Part shown: positions 1 through 7,768 of the stretch, in pieces
How the letters are laid out: the number at the start of each line of letters is the position of its first letter
How positions within the stretch are numbered: position 1 is the stretch's first letter
Source: Glaciecola sp. UBA983
Lineage (GTDB): Bacteria; Pseudomonadota; Gammaproteobacteria; Enterobacterales; Alteromonadaceae
NCBI GenBank assembly: GCA_002292215.1
Contig: DBBN01000076.1
Coordinates: 1 to 35,242, forward strand
Length of the DNA stretch: 35,242 nucleotides
Direction: 5' to 3'
Notes under the pieces: generated by a model
What the model was told of the DNA's origin: nothing
Seen by the model: only the letters and a program-made list of their open reading frames with translations
Databases searched by the model: none
Position numbers and translations under genes: made by a program

Positions 1-886
1 TACCAAAACGTAACATGTTGTGCTGGGTTTGCGGATCACGACGGTATGGATCATTCACTTCTGCGATGGCGTAAATCACACGGCTTTGCATGTTCATCAC
101 TCCTTCATCACGTGTCAGTTTAGCTAACCATTGTTCGGTTCTGCCACCCACTCGTCCGGTCAACACAACACTCCCTTCACCCGTTGCATCAAGATTAAGA
201 TAGGCCAAATCACCGTCGGTTAATGGTAAACGCACTTCGGCTTTCGCCGTTGCTGCAATGTCAGCTAGCACAGTCCCAATACCGACAAACTGACCAATAT
301 CGACATGTTTCTTTTGCACTATGCCGTCGTAAGGCGCGGTAATGACTGTGCGAGCTAAGTTACGTTGTGCACGTTCTAAATTAGCTTGAGCAGCTTGTAA
401 CGAAGCTTCTTCTCTTGCCAGTTGTGGTTTACGTAAACTTAATTCGGTAGGAGTAGAGTTACTAATAGTGCGCCATTCTTTTTCCGCAACTTTACCCCGC
501 GCTAATTCTTCTTGATAGGAGGCCCGAGCTCGGAGTACTTCGGCTTGAGCCAATTTAACATCGGTAATTTTATCCGCATTTTCTAATACAACTAACTCGT
601 CGCCTTCTTCAAACATACCGCCATTAACAAAAATATCAGAGACCGATTCAATTCGACCACTGACCTGAGCAGATAACGCACTTTCAATTTTTGGTAATAC
701 ATTCCCTTGTGAACGCACTGAATAAGTAACATCCGTAATAGCAACGGGTTGGACTTCAACTAAGAATGTTTTTTCTTCGATTTCTTTTTTCTCAGGCTTG
801 GGTTTATTCAACGTCAAAATAACTGTGACGACCACAGCGACAATGACTATAATGAAAGGTAGGCCAACAGATCGTAATGCTTTCAT
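1..886 (-). CDS. RND efflux periplasmic adaptor (HlyD/MexA family), C-terminus beyond window
   Basis: The frame reads from ATG at 886 to the window edge without a stop, giving the first 295 residues of a membrane-fusion protein. Such proteins sit in the periplasm and link an inner-membrane RND pump to an outer-membrane channel. Residues about 7-26 are one hydrophobic anchor followed by a charged Lys/Glu stretch. A first lipoyl half (SALSAQVSGRIESV), an Ala/Glu-rich alpha-helical hairpin (about 115-175), and a second lipoyl half (ITAPYDGIVQKKHVDIGQFV) follow in the usual order, then the start of the beta-barrel domain. The pump gene would normally be downstream, outside this window, so the substrate cannot be told. 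It is divergent from the CBM48 gene across a 257-bp AT-rich gap in which I see no other gene. Confidence 0.88.
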   Translation of the reverse strand, partial: MKALRSVGLPFIIVIVAVVVTVILTLNKPKPEKKEIEEKTFLVEVQPVAITDVTYSVRSQGNVLPKIESALSAQVSGRIESVSDIFVNGGMFEEGDELVVLENADKITDVKLAQAEVLRARASYQEELARGKVAEKEWRTISNSTPTELSLRKPQLAREEASLQAAQANLERAQRNLARTVITAPYDGIVQKKHVDIGQFVGIGTVLADIAATAKAEVRLPLTDGDLAYLNLDATGEGSVVLTGRVGGRTEQWLAKLTRDEGVMNMQSRVIYAIAEVNDPYRRDPQTQHNMLRFG

Positions 887-1143
887 GTAGTTTATTCTCA
901 AAATATACAAATTTATTATTATCCCATTTTATTGGGTTTCTACTAAAGTTGTTAGTATTAGATACTTTTCTACGTTAAAGGTTTGTTAGCAAATGTTTCA
1001 ATGAGATAAATTATGTAATTAAATTACGAAATATCTTGTGCGTGGCGATAAATACGTTAAAATCGCTCAATAAATATACTTATATCGTACTTTTATAACA
1101 CTTTTAATAAGACAACATTAACTAAACAGGAAAGTTTGCCATT

Positions 1144-1452
1144 ATGCCTTTTAAAAAAACCTACTTAAAATCAAAACCTGAATGTAAAGTCACATTCAAA
1201 ATCACTGCGGAACAAGCCGGTAATGCAGAACAAGTAAAATTAATTGGTGAGTTTAATGACTGGGCAACTGATGTATCCCCTATGCGTCGTTTAAAATCAG
1301 GTGATTTTACACAGACAATCAATCTTCCTGCGAACCACAAGTATGCGTTTCGTTATTTAATTAATGACACGACTTGGGAAAATGATTGGCAGGCTGACGA
1401 GTATCTACCAAATGAATTAACGTTTGATGAAAACTCGGTCATTGCGGTTTAA
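1144..1452 (+). CDS. Free-standing isoamylase early-set / CBM48 glycogen-binding domain protein
   Basis: This 102-residue protein is almost entirely one immunoglobulin-like CBM48 (isoamylase N-terminal, 'early set') domain. The family signature is visible: VKLIGEFNDWATD at about 31-43, then a hydrophobic strand pattern and KYAFRYLINDTTWENDWQAD at about 66-85, with the aromatic residues that contact alpha-glucan. There is no catalytic amylase domain and no signal peptide, so it should be cytoplasmic. Single-domain proteins of this kind occur in marine gammaproteobacteria and may bind glycogen or regulate enzymes acting on it; the role here is inferred. The gene appears monocistronic, with GGAAA upstream of the ATG and a strong terminator after the stop. 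No glycogen-metabolism gene is adjacent. Confidence 0.8.
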   Translation: MPFKKTYLKSKPECKVTFKITAEQAGNAEQVKLIGEFNDWATDVSPMRRLKSGDFTQTINLPANHKYAFRYLINDTTWENDWQADEYLPNELTFDENSVIAV

Positions 1453-1470
1453 TTAGCTACTAATATATGT

Positions 1471-1541
1471 AAACCAATGCTTGTAACGCGTTAACCCAAT
1501 ATGGTCAACGCGTTATAAGCACTGGTTTCTTAGTTTTTTCT
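1471..1541 (+). terminator. Strong intrinsic terminator after the CBM48 gene
   Basis: Arms 1471-1492 and 1507-1528 are 22 nt each and pair throughout except for one A/C mismatch and one G-U wobble, around a 14-nt loop. A T-rich run (cttagttttttct) follows at 1529-1541 on the plus strand. The hairpin also lies just past the stop of leftward etfA and could slow that transcript, but the T-run favours rightward termination. Confidence 0.85.
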
Positions 1542-1549
1542 TTATGTTG

Positions 1550-1587
1550 AAACTTACAGCGCAGCTTCAAACTTACAGCGCAGCTTC
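1550..1587. repeat. Exact 19-bp tandem duplication across the etfA stop codon
   Basis: The unit aaacttacagcgcagcttc occurs at 1550-1568 and again, directly abutting, at 1569-1587. The copy at 1569-1587 contains the last etfA codons (Glu-Ala-Ala-Leu) and its TAA. The other copy lies just past the stop and is not translated. Slippage during replication is the simplest origin. Confidence 0.9.
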
Positions 1588-2499
1588 CAACTCTGGCAGA
1601 ATATCAAACAAATCCCCGACCAAGCCGTAATCAGCTATTTGAAATATTGGTGCTTCTTCATCTTTGTTGATAGCCACAATCACTTTTGAGTCTTTCATTC
1701 CGGCTAAATGCTGGATTGCACCACTAATACCTACAGCTATATATAATTGTGGAGCAACAATTTTACCTGTTTGCCCTACTTGCATATCATTTGGTACAAA
1801 TCCGGCATCAACTGCTGCACGAGATGCACCAATAGCAGCACCTAATTTATCAGCAATACCATTGAGCAAGGCAAAATTATCTCCATTTTGCATGCCACGA
1901 CCACCCGAAATAATAACACTTGCTGCCGTTAATTCTGGACGCTCTGATACAGTTAGCTCTGCATTCACAAAACTGGATAAACCTGCATCATGCAATTGAG
2001 TTAACGTCTCGATGGGTGCAGCACCCCCTAATGAAGCGGCATCAAATGCAGATGCACGCACCGTCATGAGTTTTAACGTATCAGAAGATTGTACCGTCGC
2101 GATGGCATTACCGGCATAAATTGGACGGACAAACGTATCAGCAGATTCAACAGCAATGATATCGGAAATTTGTGCAACATCTTTGAGTGCTGCAACTCGA
2201 GGCATGAAGTTTTTACCTGTTGTTGTCGCAGCCGCTAATATATGTGAATAACCATCGGCAAGCTCAACCACTAAAGCCGATATGTTTTCAGCTAATTGAT
2301 ATTCGTAGCAACTTGCATCAGCCACAAGGACTCGAGTAACACCGCTAATACTCGCAGCGGCTTGTGCGACTGCGGCGCAATCATGCCCAGCAACCAACAC
2401 ATCAATATCTCCGCCTATTTGACTTGCGGCATGAACGAGTTTGGCCGTTTCAGCTTTTAATTCTGTATTATCATGTTCGGCATAGATTAAAATACTCAT
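1573..2499 (-). CDS. etfA: Electron transfer flavoprotein alpha subunit
   Basis: This 308-residue protein is the FAD-carrying alpha subunit of ETF, the soluble heterodimer that accepts electrons from acyl-CoA and other dehydrogenases and passes them to ETF-quinone oxidoreductase. The N-terminal half is the divergent Rossmann-like domain ([11 protein letters not shown]...). The C-terminal FAD domain shows SGGRGM at about 198-203, the [16 protein letters not shown] segment, [17 protein letters not shown], and [12 protein letters not shown] near the end. Length is normal for the family. The ATG overlaps the etfB stop as ATGA, so the two are translationally coupled in the order etfB-etfA. A 19-bp tandem duplication covers the stop codon. 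Confidence 0.97.
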   Translation of the reverse strand: MSILIYAEHDNTELKAETAKLVHAASQIGGDIDVLVAGHDCAAVAQAAASISGVTRVLVADASCYEYQLAENISALVVELADGYSHILAAATTTGKNFMPRVAALKDVAQISDIIAVESADTFVRPIYAGNAIATVQSSDTLKLMTVRASAFDAASLGGAAPIETLTQLHDAGLSSFVNAELTVSERPELTAASVIISGGRGMQNGDNFALLNGIADKLGAAIGASRAAVDAGFVPNDMQVGQTGKIVAPQLYIAVGISGAIQHLAGMKDSKVIVAINKDEEAPIFQIADYGLVGDLFDILPELEAAL

Positions 2500-3248
2500 G
2501 AAATCACCTTTGCTTCTGTTTTTAATTTTGCGACAAGTTCTGCTACATCGGCGACTTTTACACCGCCACTGCGTTGGGCTGGCGCACTCACTTTCAGTAA
2601 TTTAACATTAGACGTTAGATTGACGCCTAATGACTCTGCGTCTATGGTTTCAACAGGTTTACGCTTGGCTTTCATGATGTTAGGTAGTGAGGCATAGCGC
2701 GGTTCATTTAAACGTAAATCAGTAGTCACTATCGCAGGTAATGTCAAAGAGACCGTTTGTAGGCCTCCATCAATTTCACGTGTAACGGCAACCTGCCCAT
2801 CCGCAACGGCGACCTTAGAGGCAAATGTGCCTTGACCCATATTTGTTAATGCTGCAAGCATTTGACCGGTTTGGTTATTATCTGAATCAATGGCTTGTTT
2901 ACCCAAAATCACTAAATCTGGGGATTCTTTTACAACAACGGTTTGCAACAGTTTAGCGATTTGCAACGAATCAAGAACTGCGTCAGTCTGAATATGTATA
3001 CCACGATCCGCACCTAGTGCTAAGGCTGTACGAATTTGTTCAACACAAGCAAGCGAGCCAATTGATACCACTACAATTTCAGAGGCTATGCCCGATTCTT
3101 TTAAGCGTATAGCTTCTTCCACGGCAATTTCACAAAATGGATTAATCGACATCTTAACGTTTGCTAAATCCACATTGGATTCGTCAGCTTTGACTTTCAC
3201 TTTGACATTATAGTCAATCGCCCGTTTAACAGGGACTAGAATTTTCAT
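2496..3248 (-). CDS. etfB: Electron transfer flavoprotein beta subunit
   Basis: This 250-residue protein is the AMP-binding beta subunit of ETF. It starts [20 protein letters not shown], the standard family N-terminus. The dehydrogenase-docking and AMP-binding parts are recognisable ([48 protein letters not shown]), and [15 protein letters not shown] carries the recognition loop. I chose ATG at 3248 because GAGG lies just upstream and the protein begins exactly like its homologues. The frame stays open upstream to 3323, but those 25 codons are AT-rich and not family-like. It is first in a leftward operon with etfA and divergent from the ETF-quinone oxidoreductase gene. Confidence 0.97.
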   Translation of the reverse strand: MKILVPVKRAIDYNVKVKVKADESNVDLANVKMSINPFCEIAVEEAIRLKESGIASEIVVVSIGSLACVEQIRTALALGADRGIHIQTDAVLDSLQIAKLLQTVVVKESPDLVILGKQAIDSDNNQTGQMLAALTNMGQGTFASKVAVADGQVAVTREIDGGLQTVSLTLPAIVTTDLRLNEPRYASLPNIMKAKRKPVETIDAESLGVNLTSNVKLLKVSAPAQRSGGVKVADVAELVAKLKTEAKVIS

Positions 3249-3417
3249 ATCTACCTCATTTGTGTTACGTGCAAAATTAGTGTTAATGTTAATATAATGC
3301 AAGTTACCATTAACATTATGCATAATTGTTCAATGTGTCTAATTTACACTGTTATTAACCCTATGATTATTTGAATTTGTTATAACTGTGTATCACTCAT
3401 ATTTAAAGAGGTGGAAT
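3249..3417. promoter_or_regulatory. Divergent etfBA / etfD control region with inverted repeat
   Basis: The 169 bp between the two start codons must hold both promoters. A perfect 10-bp inverted repeat, taatgttaat at 3284-3293 and attaacatta at 3309-3318, is separated by 15 bp and lies within 70 bp of the etfB start. Genes of this module are controlled by fatty-acid or branched-chain-amino-acid regulators (PsrA, LiuR types) in related bacteria, but I cannot assign this repeat to a particular regulator. The AT-rich background makes some repeats likely by chance. Confidence 0.4.
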
Positions 3418-5055
3418 GTGGAAAGAGAATCCATGGAATTTGATGTTGTCATCGTTGGTGCCGGTCCTGCGGGATTATCATCTGCCATCCGTTTAATGCA
3501 GTTAGCGCAAGCTGCAAATCAAGAACTAATGGTGTGTGTTGTCGAAAAAGGCTCAGAAGTTGGGGCTCATATTTTATCTGGTGCAGTGTTTGAAACGCGT
3601 GCTCTGGATGAGCTACTGCCAAACTGGAAAGAGTTAAATGCACCGATAACGACACCAGTCACTAAAGACGCAATATATTACTTAACGAGTGACCAAAAAG
3701 GCATCAAACTCCCCAATATAATGACGCCTAAAACGATGCATAATGACGGGAACTATATTGTCTCTATGGCAAACGTGACACGTTGGTTAGCAACGCAAGC
3801 TGAACAACTAGGTGTCGAAATATTTCCTGGTTTTGCAGCTGCGCAGACAATCATCGAAGACGGCGTCGTTAAAGGTATAATCACTGGTGATATGGGCATT
3901 GCGGCAGACGGCACTCACAAAGAGGGCTACATGCCCGGTATGGAGCTGCGCGCTAAATACACCATATTTGCAGAAGGATGTCGTGGTCACTTAGGCAAGC
4001 AACTCATTCAAGAATTTAATCTAGATCGTGATTCCACACCGCAGCATTACGCAATAGGTTTTAAAGAAATTTGGGATATTGATCCACAATTACACCAAGA
4101 AGGTTTAGTGGTACATACTGCAGGTTGGCCTTTGGATGATGCGACAGGTGGCAGTTATTTATATCATGCTGAGAATAATCAAGTATTACTCGGGTTGATT
4201 GTCGATTTAAATTATAGCAATCCACATTTAAGTCCATTTGATGAATTTCAACGCTTAAAACATCATCCTAAAATAGCGCAATACCTTACCGGCGGAAAAC
4301 GAGTAAGTTACGGTGCGCGTGCCATCGCTAAAGGTGGTTATCATTCATTACCTAAAATGACGATGCCTGGAGGTATTTTAGTGGGTTGTGAAGCGGGTAC
4401 GTTAAATTTTGCAAAAATAAAAGGCAATCACACAGCAATGAAATCCGGCATGCTTGCAGCTGAAAGTATATATTCTATACTAAAGGATGAAGTTGCCGAT
4501 TTACCTAATTTTAAATCACAATTTGAGCAATCATGGTTATATGATGAACTGTATAGTTCACGTAATTTTGGACCCGCCATACACAAATGGGGTAATTTTA
4601 TAGGCGGTGCCTATAATACCTTCGATCAGAACTTTTTAAGTGGCAAAATGCCAATTAATTTATACGACCATCATGCCGATCATACGCAAATGAAATTAAG
4701 TAAAGACTATCCTGTGATTGAATATCCTAAATATGATAACAAAATTAGTTTTGATAAACTTAGTTCAGTGTTTTTGTCGAATACTAATCATGAAGAAGAT
4801 CAGCCATGTCACTTGCAGCTTATCGACCGAGAACTACCTATAACATTGAATTTAAAGAGTTTTAATGAACCAGCACAGCGTTACTGCCCTGCTGGCGTTT
4901 ATGAAATCATCAATGATGAACACGGCGAACCTCAATTTAAAATTAATGCTCAAAATTGTATTCACTGTAAGACATGCGATATAAAAGAACCCAGTCAAAA
5001 CATACAATGGTGCGTTCCTGAGGGGAGCGGAGGCCCTAATTATCCAAATATGTAA
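3418..5055 (+). CDS. etfD: Electron transfer flavoprotein-ubiquinone oxidoreductase
   Basis: The product passes electrons from reduced ETF to ubiquinone at the inner membrane. From GTG at 3418 it has 545 residues, normal for the family. The FAD-binding motif VVIVGAGPAGLSSA is at the N-terminus, followed by VVEKGSEVGAHILSGAVFE and the GC(R)GHLG-type FAD region. Near the end are the 4Fe-4S cysteines (YCPAGVYE, NCIHCKTCDIKEPSQNI, WCVPEGSGGPNYPNM). I chose GTG because AAAGAGGTGG lies just upstream and the first residues (M)ERESMEFDVV match the N-terminus of Pseudomonas and Shewanella homologues. ATG at 3433 is the alternative. It stands alone on this strand, opposite etfBA, an arrangement consistent with shared control. 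Confidence 0.95.
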   Translation: MERESMEFDVVIVGAGPAGLSSAIRLMQLAQAANQELMVCVVEKGSEVGAHILSGAVFETRALDELLPNWKELNAPITTPVTKDAIYYLTSDQKGIKLPNIMTPKTMHNDGNYIVSMANVTRWLATQAEQLGVEIFPGFAAAQTIIEDGVVKGIITGDMGIAADGTHKEGYMPGMELRAKYTIFAEGCRGHLGKQLIQEFNLDRDSTPQHYAIGFKEIWDIDPQLHQEGLVVHTAGWPLDDATGGSYLYHAENNQVLLGLIVDLNYSNPHLSPFDEFQRLKHHPKIAQYLTGGKRVSYGARAIAKGGYHSLPKMTMPGGILVGCEAGTLNFAKIKGNHTAMKSGMLAAESIYSILKDEVADLPNFKSQFEQSWLYDELYSSRNFGPAIHKWGNFIGGAYNTFDQNFLSGKMPINLYDHHADHTQMKLSKDYPVIEYPKYDNKISFDKLSSVFLSNTNHEEDQPCHLQLIDRELPITLNLKSFNEPAQRYCPAGVYEIINDEHGEPQFKINAQNCIHCKTCDIKEPSQNIQWCVPEGSGGPNYPNM

Positions 5056-5086
5056 AATAATATTTTAATTTAATTAAGTTAGTGCT

Positions 5087-5092
5087 TATAAT
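5087..5092 (+). promoter_or_regulatory. Candidate -10 element for hns
   Basis: A perfect TATAAT lies 57 bases before the hns ATG in a very AT-rich 93-bp gap. No convincing -35 box is present at 16-18 bp, but a TG precedes the hexamer by two bases, so it may act as a near-extended -10. AT-richness lowers the weight of the match. Confidence 0.35.
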
Positions 5093-5148
5093 AGTAGTGT
5101 TAGAGTAAGAGTTATAAATTAAATCAAATTATTTAAAGGAAGCCATTT

Positions 5149-5553
5149 ATGAGTGAATTCTCAGATATTCTGTTACACGCTCGTCGTCTACAAGGCGCAA
5201 CCAAAGATTTATCTTTAGATGAATTATTTGATGCACAAGAAAAATTAGCATTAGTAATTGAAAAGCGTAAAGAGTTACAAGCTCAATACGAATTAGAAAA
5301 CCAAGCTAAAATTGCACAAATTGAAGCCATTAAAAAGCAAATGTTAGAAGCTGGATTAGATATTTCAGATTTCGATAACAGCATAGTAAGTGATAAGCCG
5401 AAGCGCACGCGTACGCGCGGTGCTAAGCGTCCAATTAAATACGCAATTACCGTTAACAGTGACACAACTAGTTGGACCGGTATCGGTCGTATGCCAGTTG
5501 TCTTCACCCAAGCATTAGCAAATGGCAAGTCGCTAGAAGATTTCGCTGTTTAA
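5149..5553 (+). CDS. hns: H-NS family nucleoid-structuring protein
   Basis: This 134-residue protein has the H-NS layout. Residues 1-75 form an alpha-helical coiled-coil oligomerisation region rich in Glu/Lys/Gln. A basic linker (about 83-95, KPKRTRTRGAKRP) follows. The C-terminal DNA-binding domain carries the signature TSWTGIGRMP at 107-116 and ALANGKSLEDFAV at the end. H-NS proteins bind AT-rich DNA, bridge it and silence transcription, often of acquired genes. The Shine-Dalgarno AAAGGA is well placed. The stop codon overlaps the start of the next gene (TAATG), and a perfect intrinsic terminator follows 20 bp later, inside that next gene. It could be one of several H-NS paralogues in the genome. 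Confidence 0.95.
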   Translation: MSEFSDILLHARRLQGATKDLSLDELFDAQEKLALVIEKRKELQAQYELENQAKIAQIEAIKKQMLEAGLDISDFDNSIVSDKPKRTRTRGAKRPIKYAITVNSDTTSWTGIGRMPVVFTQALANGKSLEDFAV

Positions 5554-6335
5554 TGCTCTGTAATGCTCAAATCACAGCCCAAGGCAATGACTTGCCTTGG
5601 GCTGTTTTGATCCACGGATTGTTTGGTAGCGGGGATAATCTCAACATCCTAGCGCGCGCCCTCGCCTCGCATTGCAATGTTATTCAAATTGATTTACCTG
5701 ATCATGGACAATCACCTTGGACTGACGGTTTTAGTTTTGCTCATTATTGTACAATGATTGTAGCGACACTCGCCCACCACAATGTAACGTCTGCACATTT
5801 TATCGGTCACTCTCTTGGCGGTAAGATGAGCATGCATATCGCGCTTACACACCCTGAGCTTGTCACATCTTTATGTGTTGCGGATATTGCACCAGTTAAT
5901 TACCCTCATCGCCATCAAGCTGTTTTGTACGCCCTCAATCATGTAGAACTATCTAAATTCATCCAACGCAGTGAAGTCAAAGCTCAATTTGATGAGCTCC
6001 TTGAAGAAGAAGGCACTAAGCAGTTTTTATTAAAAAGTTTATATAAAGATAACACCGGCACTTGGCGTTGGCGCTTCAACCATCAACTGCTGACTCGTGA
6101 TTATGAATTATTAATTGCATGGCCCAAATTTACGACTCAATATCAAGGCCCGACATTATTTATTAAAGGTCAGGACTCTGATTATATTACGCGTGAGCAT
6201 CAATCCGTTATTTTGCAATTATTTCCACATGCGACATCCAAAATCATCGCAGGTACAGGTCATTGGTTACATGCCCAAAAACCACTCGCGTTTAACCGCA
6301 TCGTAGAACAATTTATCTTGAAGCATTTGATTTAG
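5553..6335 (+). CDS. ybfF: Alpha/beta hydrolase, YbfF esterase family
   Basis: This 260-residue protein is close in length and sequence to Escherichia coli YbfF, an acyl esterase. It has the oxyanion-hole HGLFGSGDNL at 21-30, the nucleophile elbow GHSLGGK at 85-91 with Ser87, DIAPVNYPHR at 111-120, and the catalytic His237 in GTGHWLHAQKP. No signal peptide is seen, so it should be cytoplasmic. I chose ATG at 5553 because family alignment needs this N-terminus and the codon overlaps the hns stop as TAATG. No separate Shine-Dalgarno is obvious, suggesting reinitiation after hns. A perfect terminator hairpin spans codons 8-18, so expression beyond hns should depend on read-through. The natural substrate is unknown. 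Confidence 0.88.
   Translation: MLCNAQITAQGNDLPWAVLIHGLFGSGDNLNILARALASHCNVIQIDLPDHGQSPWTDGFSFAHYCTMIVATLAHHNVTSAHFIGHSLGGKMSMHIALTHPELVTSLCVADIAPVNYPHRHQAVLYALNHVELSKFIQRSEVKAQFDELLEEEGTKQFLLKSLYKDNTGTWRWRFNHQLLTRDYELLIAWPKFTTQYQGPTLFIKGQDSDYITREHQSVILQLFPHATSKIIAGTGHWLHAQKPLAFNRIVEQFILKHLI
5574..5608 (+). terminator. Perfect intrinsic terminator of hns lying inside ybfF
   Basis: ACAGCCCAAGGCAA at 5574-5587 and TTGCCTTGGGCTGT at 5592-5605 form a flawless 14-bp GC-rich stem with a four-base TGAC loop. The U-tract is TTTT (5605-5608, sharing the last stem T). It begins 20 bases after the hns stop and lies within codons 8-18 of ybfF. The short T-run suggests partial rather than complete termination. 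Confidence 0.8.
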
Positions 6336-6430
6336 GACAAAGAACTTTACAGTTAATGTTAGCAATGGATGCGTTTTATTATCGCCCTATGATACAATTA
6401 GCCTCATACAACTTTTGATTACAACTATAG

Positions 6431-6652
6431 ATGTTAGCTCAGCACTACGAACTCATTGAATCCATCGCACTCAATATCGGTTTATTTATCTTATTTATTT
6501 TAATGGGATATGCTATTCATGATGTATTAAGTAAAAATGATGTACCAAAGTCTGGTCGTTTTATCGCTTATGGAGTGTTACTGTTAGGCGCAATGGGTTT
6601 TGTGGCCAAAGGACTTATTCAATTATTTTGGCAAGCTAGTGGCATCAATTAA
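6431..6652 (+). CDS. DUF2788 small membrane protein
   Basis: This 73-residue protein has two hydrophobic helices, about 13-32 (ALNIGLFILFILMGYAIHDV) and 45-66 (AYGVLLLGAMGFVAKGLIQLFW), joined by a short charged loop (LSKNDVPKSGR). It matches DUF2788, an uncharacterised family found just upstream of flavodoxin and Fur genes in Shewanella and Vibrio relatives. The conserved position hints at a link to iron or flavodoxin biology, but this is only context. It ends 13 bases before fldA and is probably co-transcribed with it. Confidence 0.75.
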   Translation: MLAQHYELIESIALNIGLFILFILMGYAIHDVLSKNDVPKSGRFIAYGVLLLGAMGFVAKGLIQLFWQASGIN

Positions 6653-6665
6653 GCGAGGAAATAAC

Positions 6666-7190
6666 ATGGCAAGTGTGGGTTTATTTTTTGGTAGCGATAC
6701 AGGTAACACCGAACACATCGCGAAAATGATCCAAAAGCAATTGGGTAAATCACTCATTGATGTGCATGATATTGCCAAAAGTACTAAAGAAGAAATAGCT
6801 GAGTTCGATCTCTTATTGTTTGGGATCCCTACTTGGTACTATGGTGAAGCGCAGTGTGATTGGGATGATTTTTTTCCTGAGCTTGAAGAAGTAGATTTTA
6901 ATGACAAACTGGTTGCCATATTTGGTTGTGGCGATCAAGAAGACTATGCTGAGTATTTCTTAGATGCAATGGGTATGGTCCGAGATATTGTTGAAGCACG
7001 TGGTGCAATTTTAATCGGTAAATGGTCGACTGAAGGCTATGATTTCGAAGCATCTAAAGGCATGGCTGATGATGATCATTTTGTTGGTTTGGGGATTGAT
7101 GAAGATCGTCAACCAGAACTAACAGAAGAACGTGTGAATGCATGGTGTGAACAAATAAAAGAAGAGATGTGCCTCGCCGAGTTATCATAA
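6666..7190 (+). CDS. fldA: Long-chain flavodoxin
   Basis: This 174-residue protein is a long-chain FMN flavodoxin, a cytoplasmic one-electron carrier that can replace ferredoxin under iron limitation. The phosphate-binding loop GSDTGNTEHIAK is at residues 9-20. The isoalloxazine-contacting segments follow (GIPTWYYGEAQCDWDDFF, VAIFGCGDQEDYAEYFLDAMG), and the C-terminal part includes the long-chain insert (STEGYDFEASKGMADDDHFVGLGIDEDRQ). ATG at 6666 is chosen because GCGAGGAAA precedes it and the protein then starts like E. coli FldA. The frame extends upstream inside the DUF2788 gene, but that part is not family-like. Position directly before fur is the classical fldA-fur arrangement. Confidence 0.96.
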   Translation: MASVGLFFGSDTGNTEHIAKMIQKQLGKSLIDVHDIAKSTKEEIAEFDLLLFGIPTWYYGEAQCDWDDFFPELEEVDFNDKLVAIFGCGDQEDYAEYFLDAMGMVRDIVEARGAILIGKWSTEGYDFEASKGMADDDHFVGLGIDEDRQPELTEERVNAWCEQIKEEMCLAELS

Positions 7191-7230
7191 CTCAAGCATA
7201 GCTTAAACCTCTGTCAATGTTATACTTATT

Positions 7231-7270
7231 ACCCCTTTTGTAACTATTTTGTATAAAAGGGGTTTATATT
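7231..7270 (+). terminator. Hairpin between fldA and fur
   Basis: ACCCCTTTT (7231-7239) pairs perfectly with AAAAGGGGT (7255-7263) around a 15-nt loop and is followed by TTATATT. It is a plausible leaky intrinsic terminator separating fldA from fur. The long loop and broken T-run make it weaker than the others in the window. Confidence 0.5.
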
Positions 7271-7315
7271 TACACTAGCCATATTATACTAGCCTCATAA
7301 TTTGACACTGAATGC

Positions 7316-7334
7316 GATAATAATAATATGGATC
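7316..7334 (+). promoter_or_regulatory. Candidate Fur box overlapping the fur start codon
   Basis: GATAATAATAATATGGATC matches the 19-bp Fur consensus (GATAATGATAATCATTATC) at 14 of 19 positions by eye. It covers the ATG of fur at 7328. The left half is nearly perfect and the right half poor. Autoregulation of fur is well known, but the AT-rich context and the overlap with coding bases mean it may be chance. Confidence 0.35.
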
Positions 7335-7753
7335 AGAACAAAGAACTCAAAAAAGCTGGCCTTAAAGTCACGCTACCTCGCCTTAAGATCCTTGAAATAT
7401 TACAGCAACCCAACAACCAACATATCAGTGCAGAAGACGTATATAAAATTTTGCTAGAGCAAGACGAAGATATAGGTTTAGCTACTGTATATCGAGTATT
7501 GAACCAGTTTGATGATGCTGGTATTTTGATCCGCCACCATTTTGAAGGTGGTAAATCAGTGTTTGAAATTAGTCACAAAGAACATCATGACCATTTGGTG
7601 TGTTTACGTTGTGGCAAAGTGGTTGAATTTGAAGACCCAGTCATCGAACGTCGTCAGCTTGAAGTTGCAGAACAAAACAACATGAAACTTACTCACCATT
7701 CTTTATATATGTATGGTGAATGTAATGATGAAAACTGTGACGCTGACTCGTAA
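7328..7753 (+). CDS. fur: Ferric uptake regulator Fur
   Basis: This 141-residue protein is the Fe(II)-responsive repressor of iron-uptake genes. The N-terminal winged helix (GLKVTLPRLKILEILQ, then DIGLATVYRVLNQFDDAGI with the recognition helix) is followed by the dimerisation domain. Its metal-binding residues are the HHDH stretch at 86-89 (EHHDHLVCLRCGKVVEF) with Cys92 and Cys95 for structural zinc, and Cys132 and Cys137 near the end (ECNDENC). The length is slightly below that of E. coli Fur. It follows fldA, and a hairpin between them suggests its own promoter. The stop lies 15 bases from the stop of leftward pxpC, with no separate terminator visible. Confidence 0.97.
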   Translation: MDQNKELKKAGLKVTLPRLKILEILQQPNNQHISAEDVYKILLEQDEDIGLATVYRVLNQFDDAGILIRHHFEGGKSVFEISHKEHHDHLVCLRCGKVVEFEDPVIERRQLEVAEQNNMKLTHHSLYMYGECNDENCDADS

Positions 7754-7768
7754 CATTCCTTTGCTGTC

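Noticed and set aside
922..937. CCCATTTTATTGGG hairpin upstream of the CBM48 gene
   Set aside because: The stem is only four or five base pairs, there is no T-run, and no gene ends nearby on the plus strand; it is likely chance in AT-rich DNA.
2496..3323. 25-residue N-terminal extension of EtfB from ATG at 3323
   Set aside because: The extension runs through the inverted repeat and promoter region and is not family-like, while ATG at 3248 has a good ribosome site and gives the standard N-terminus.
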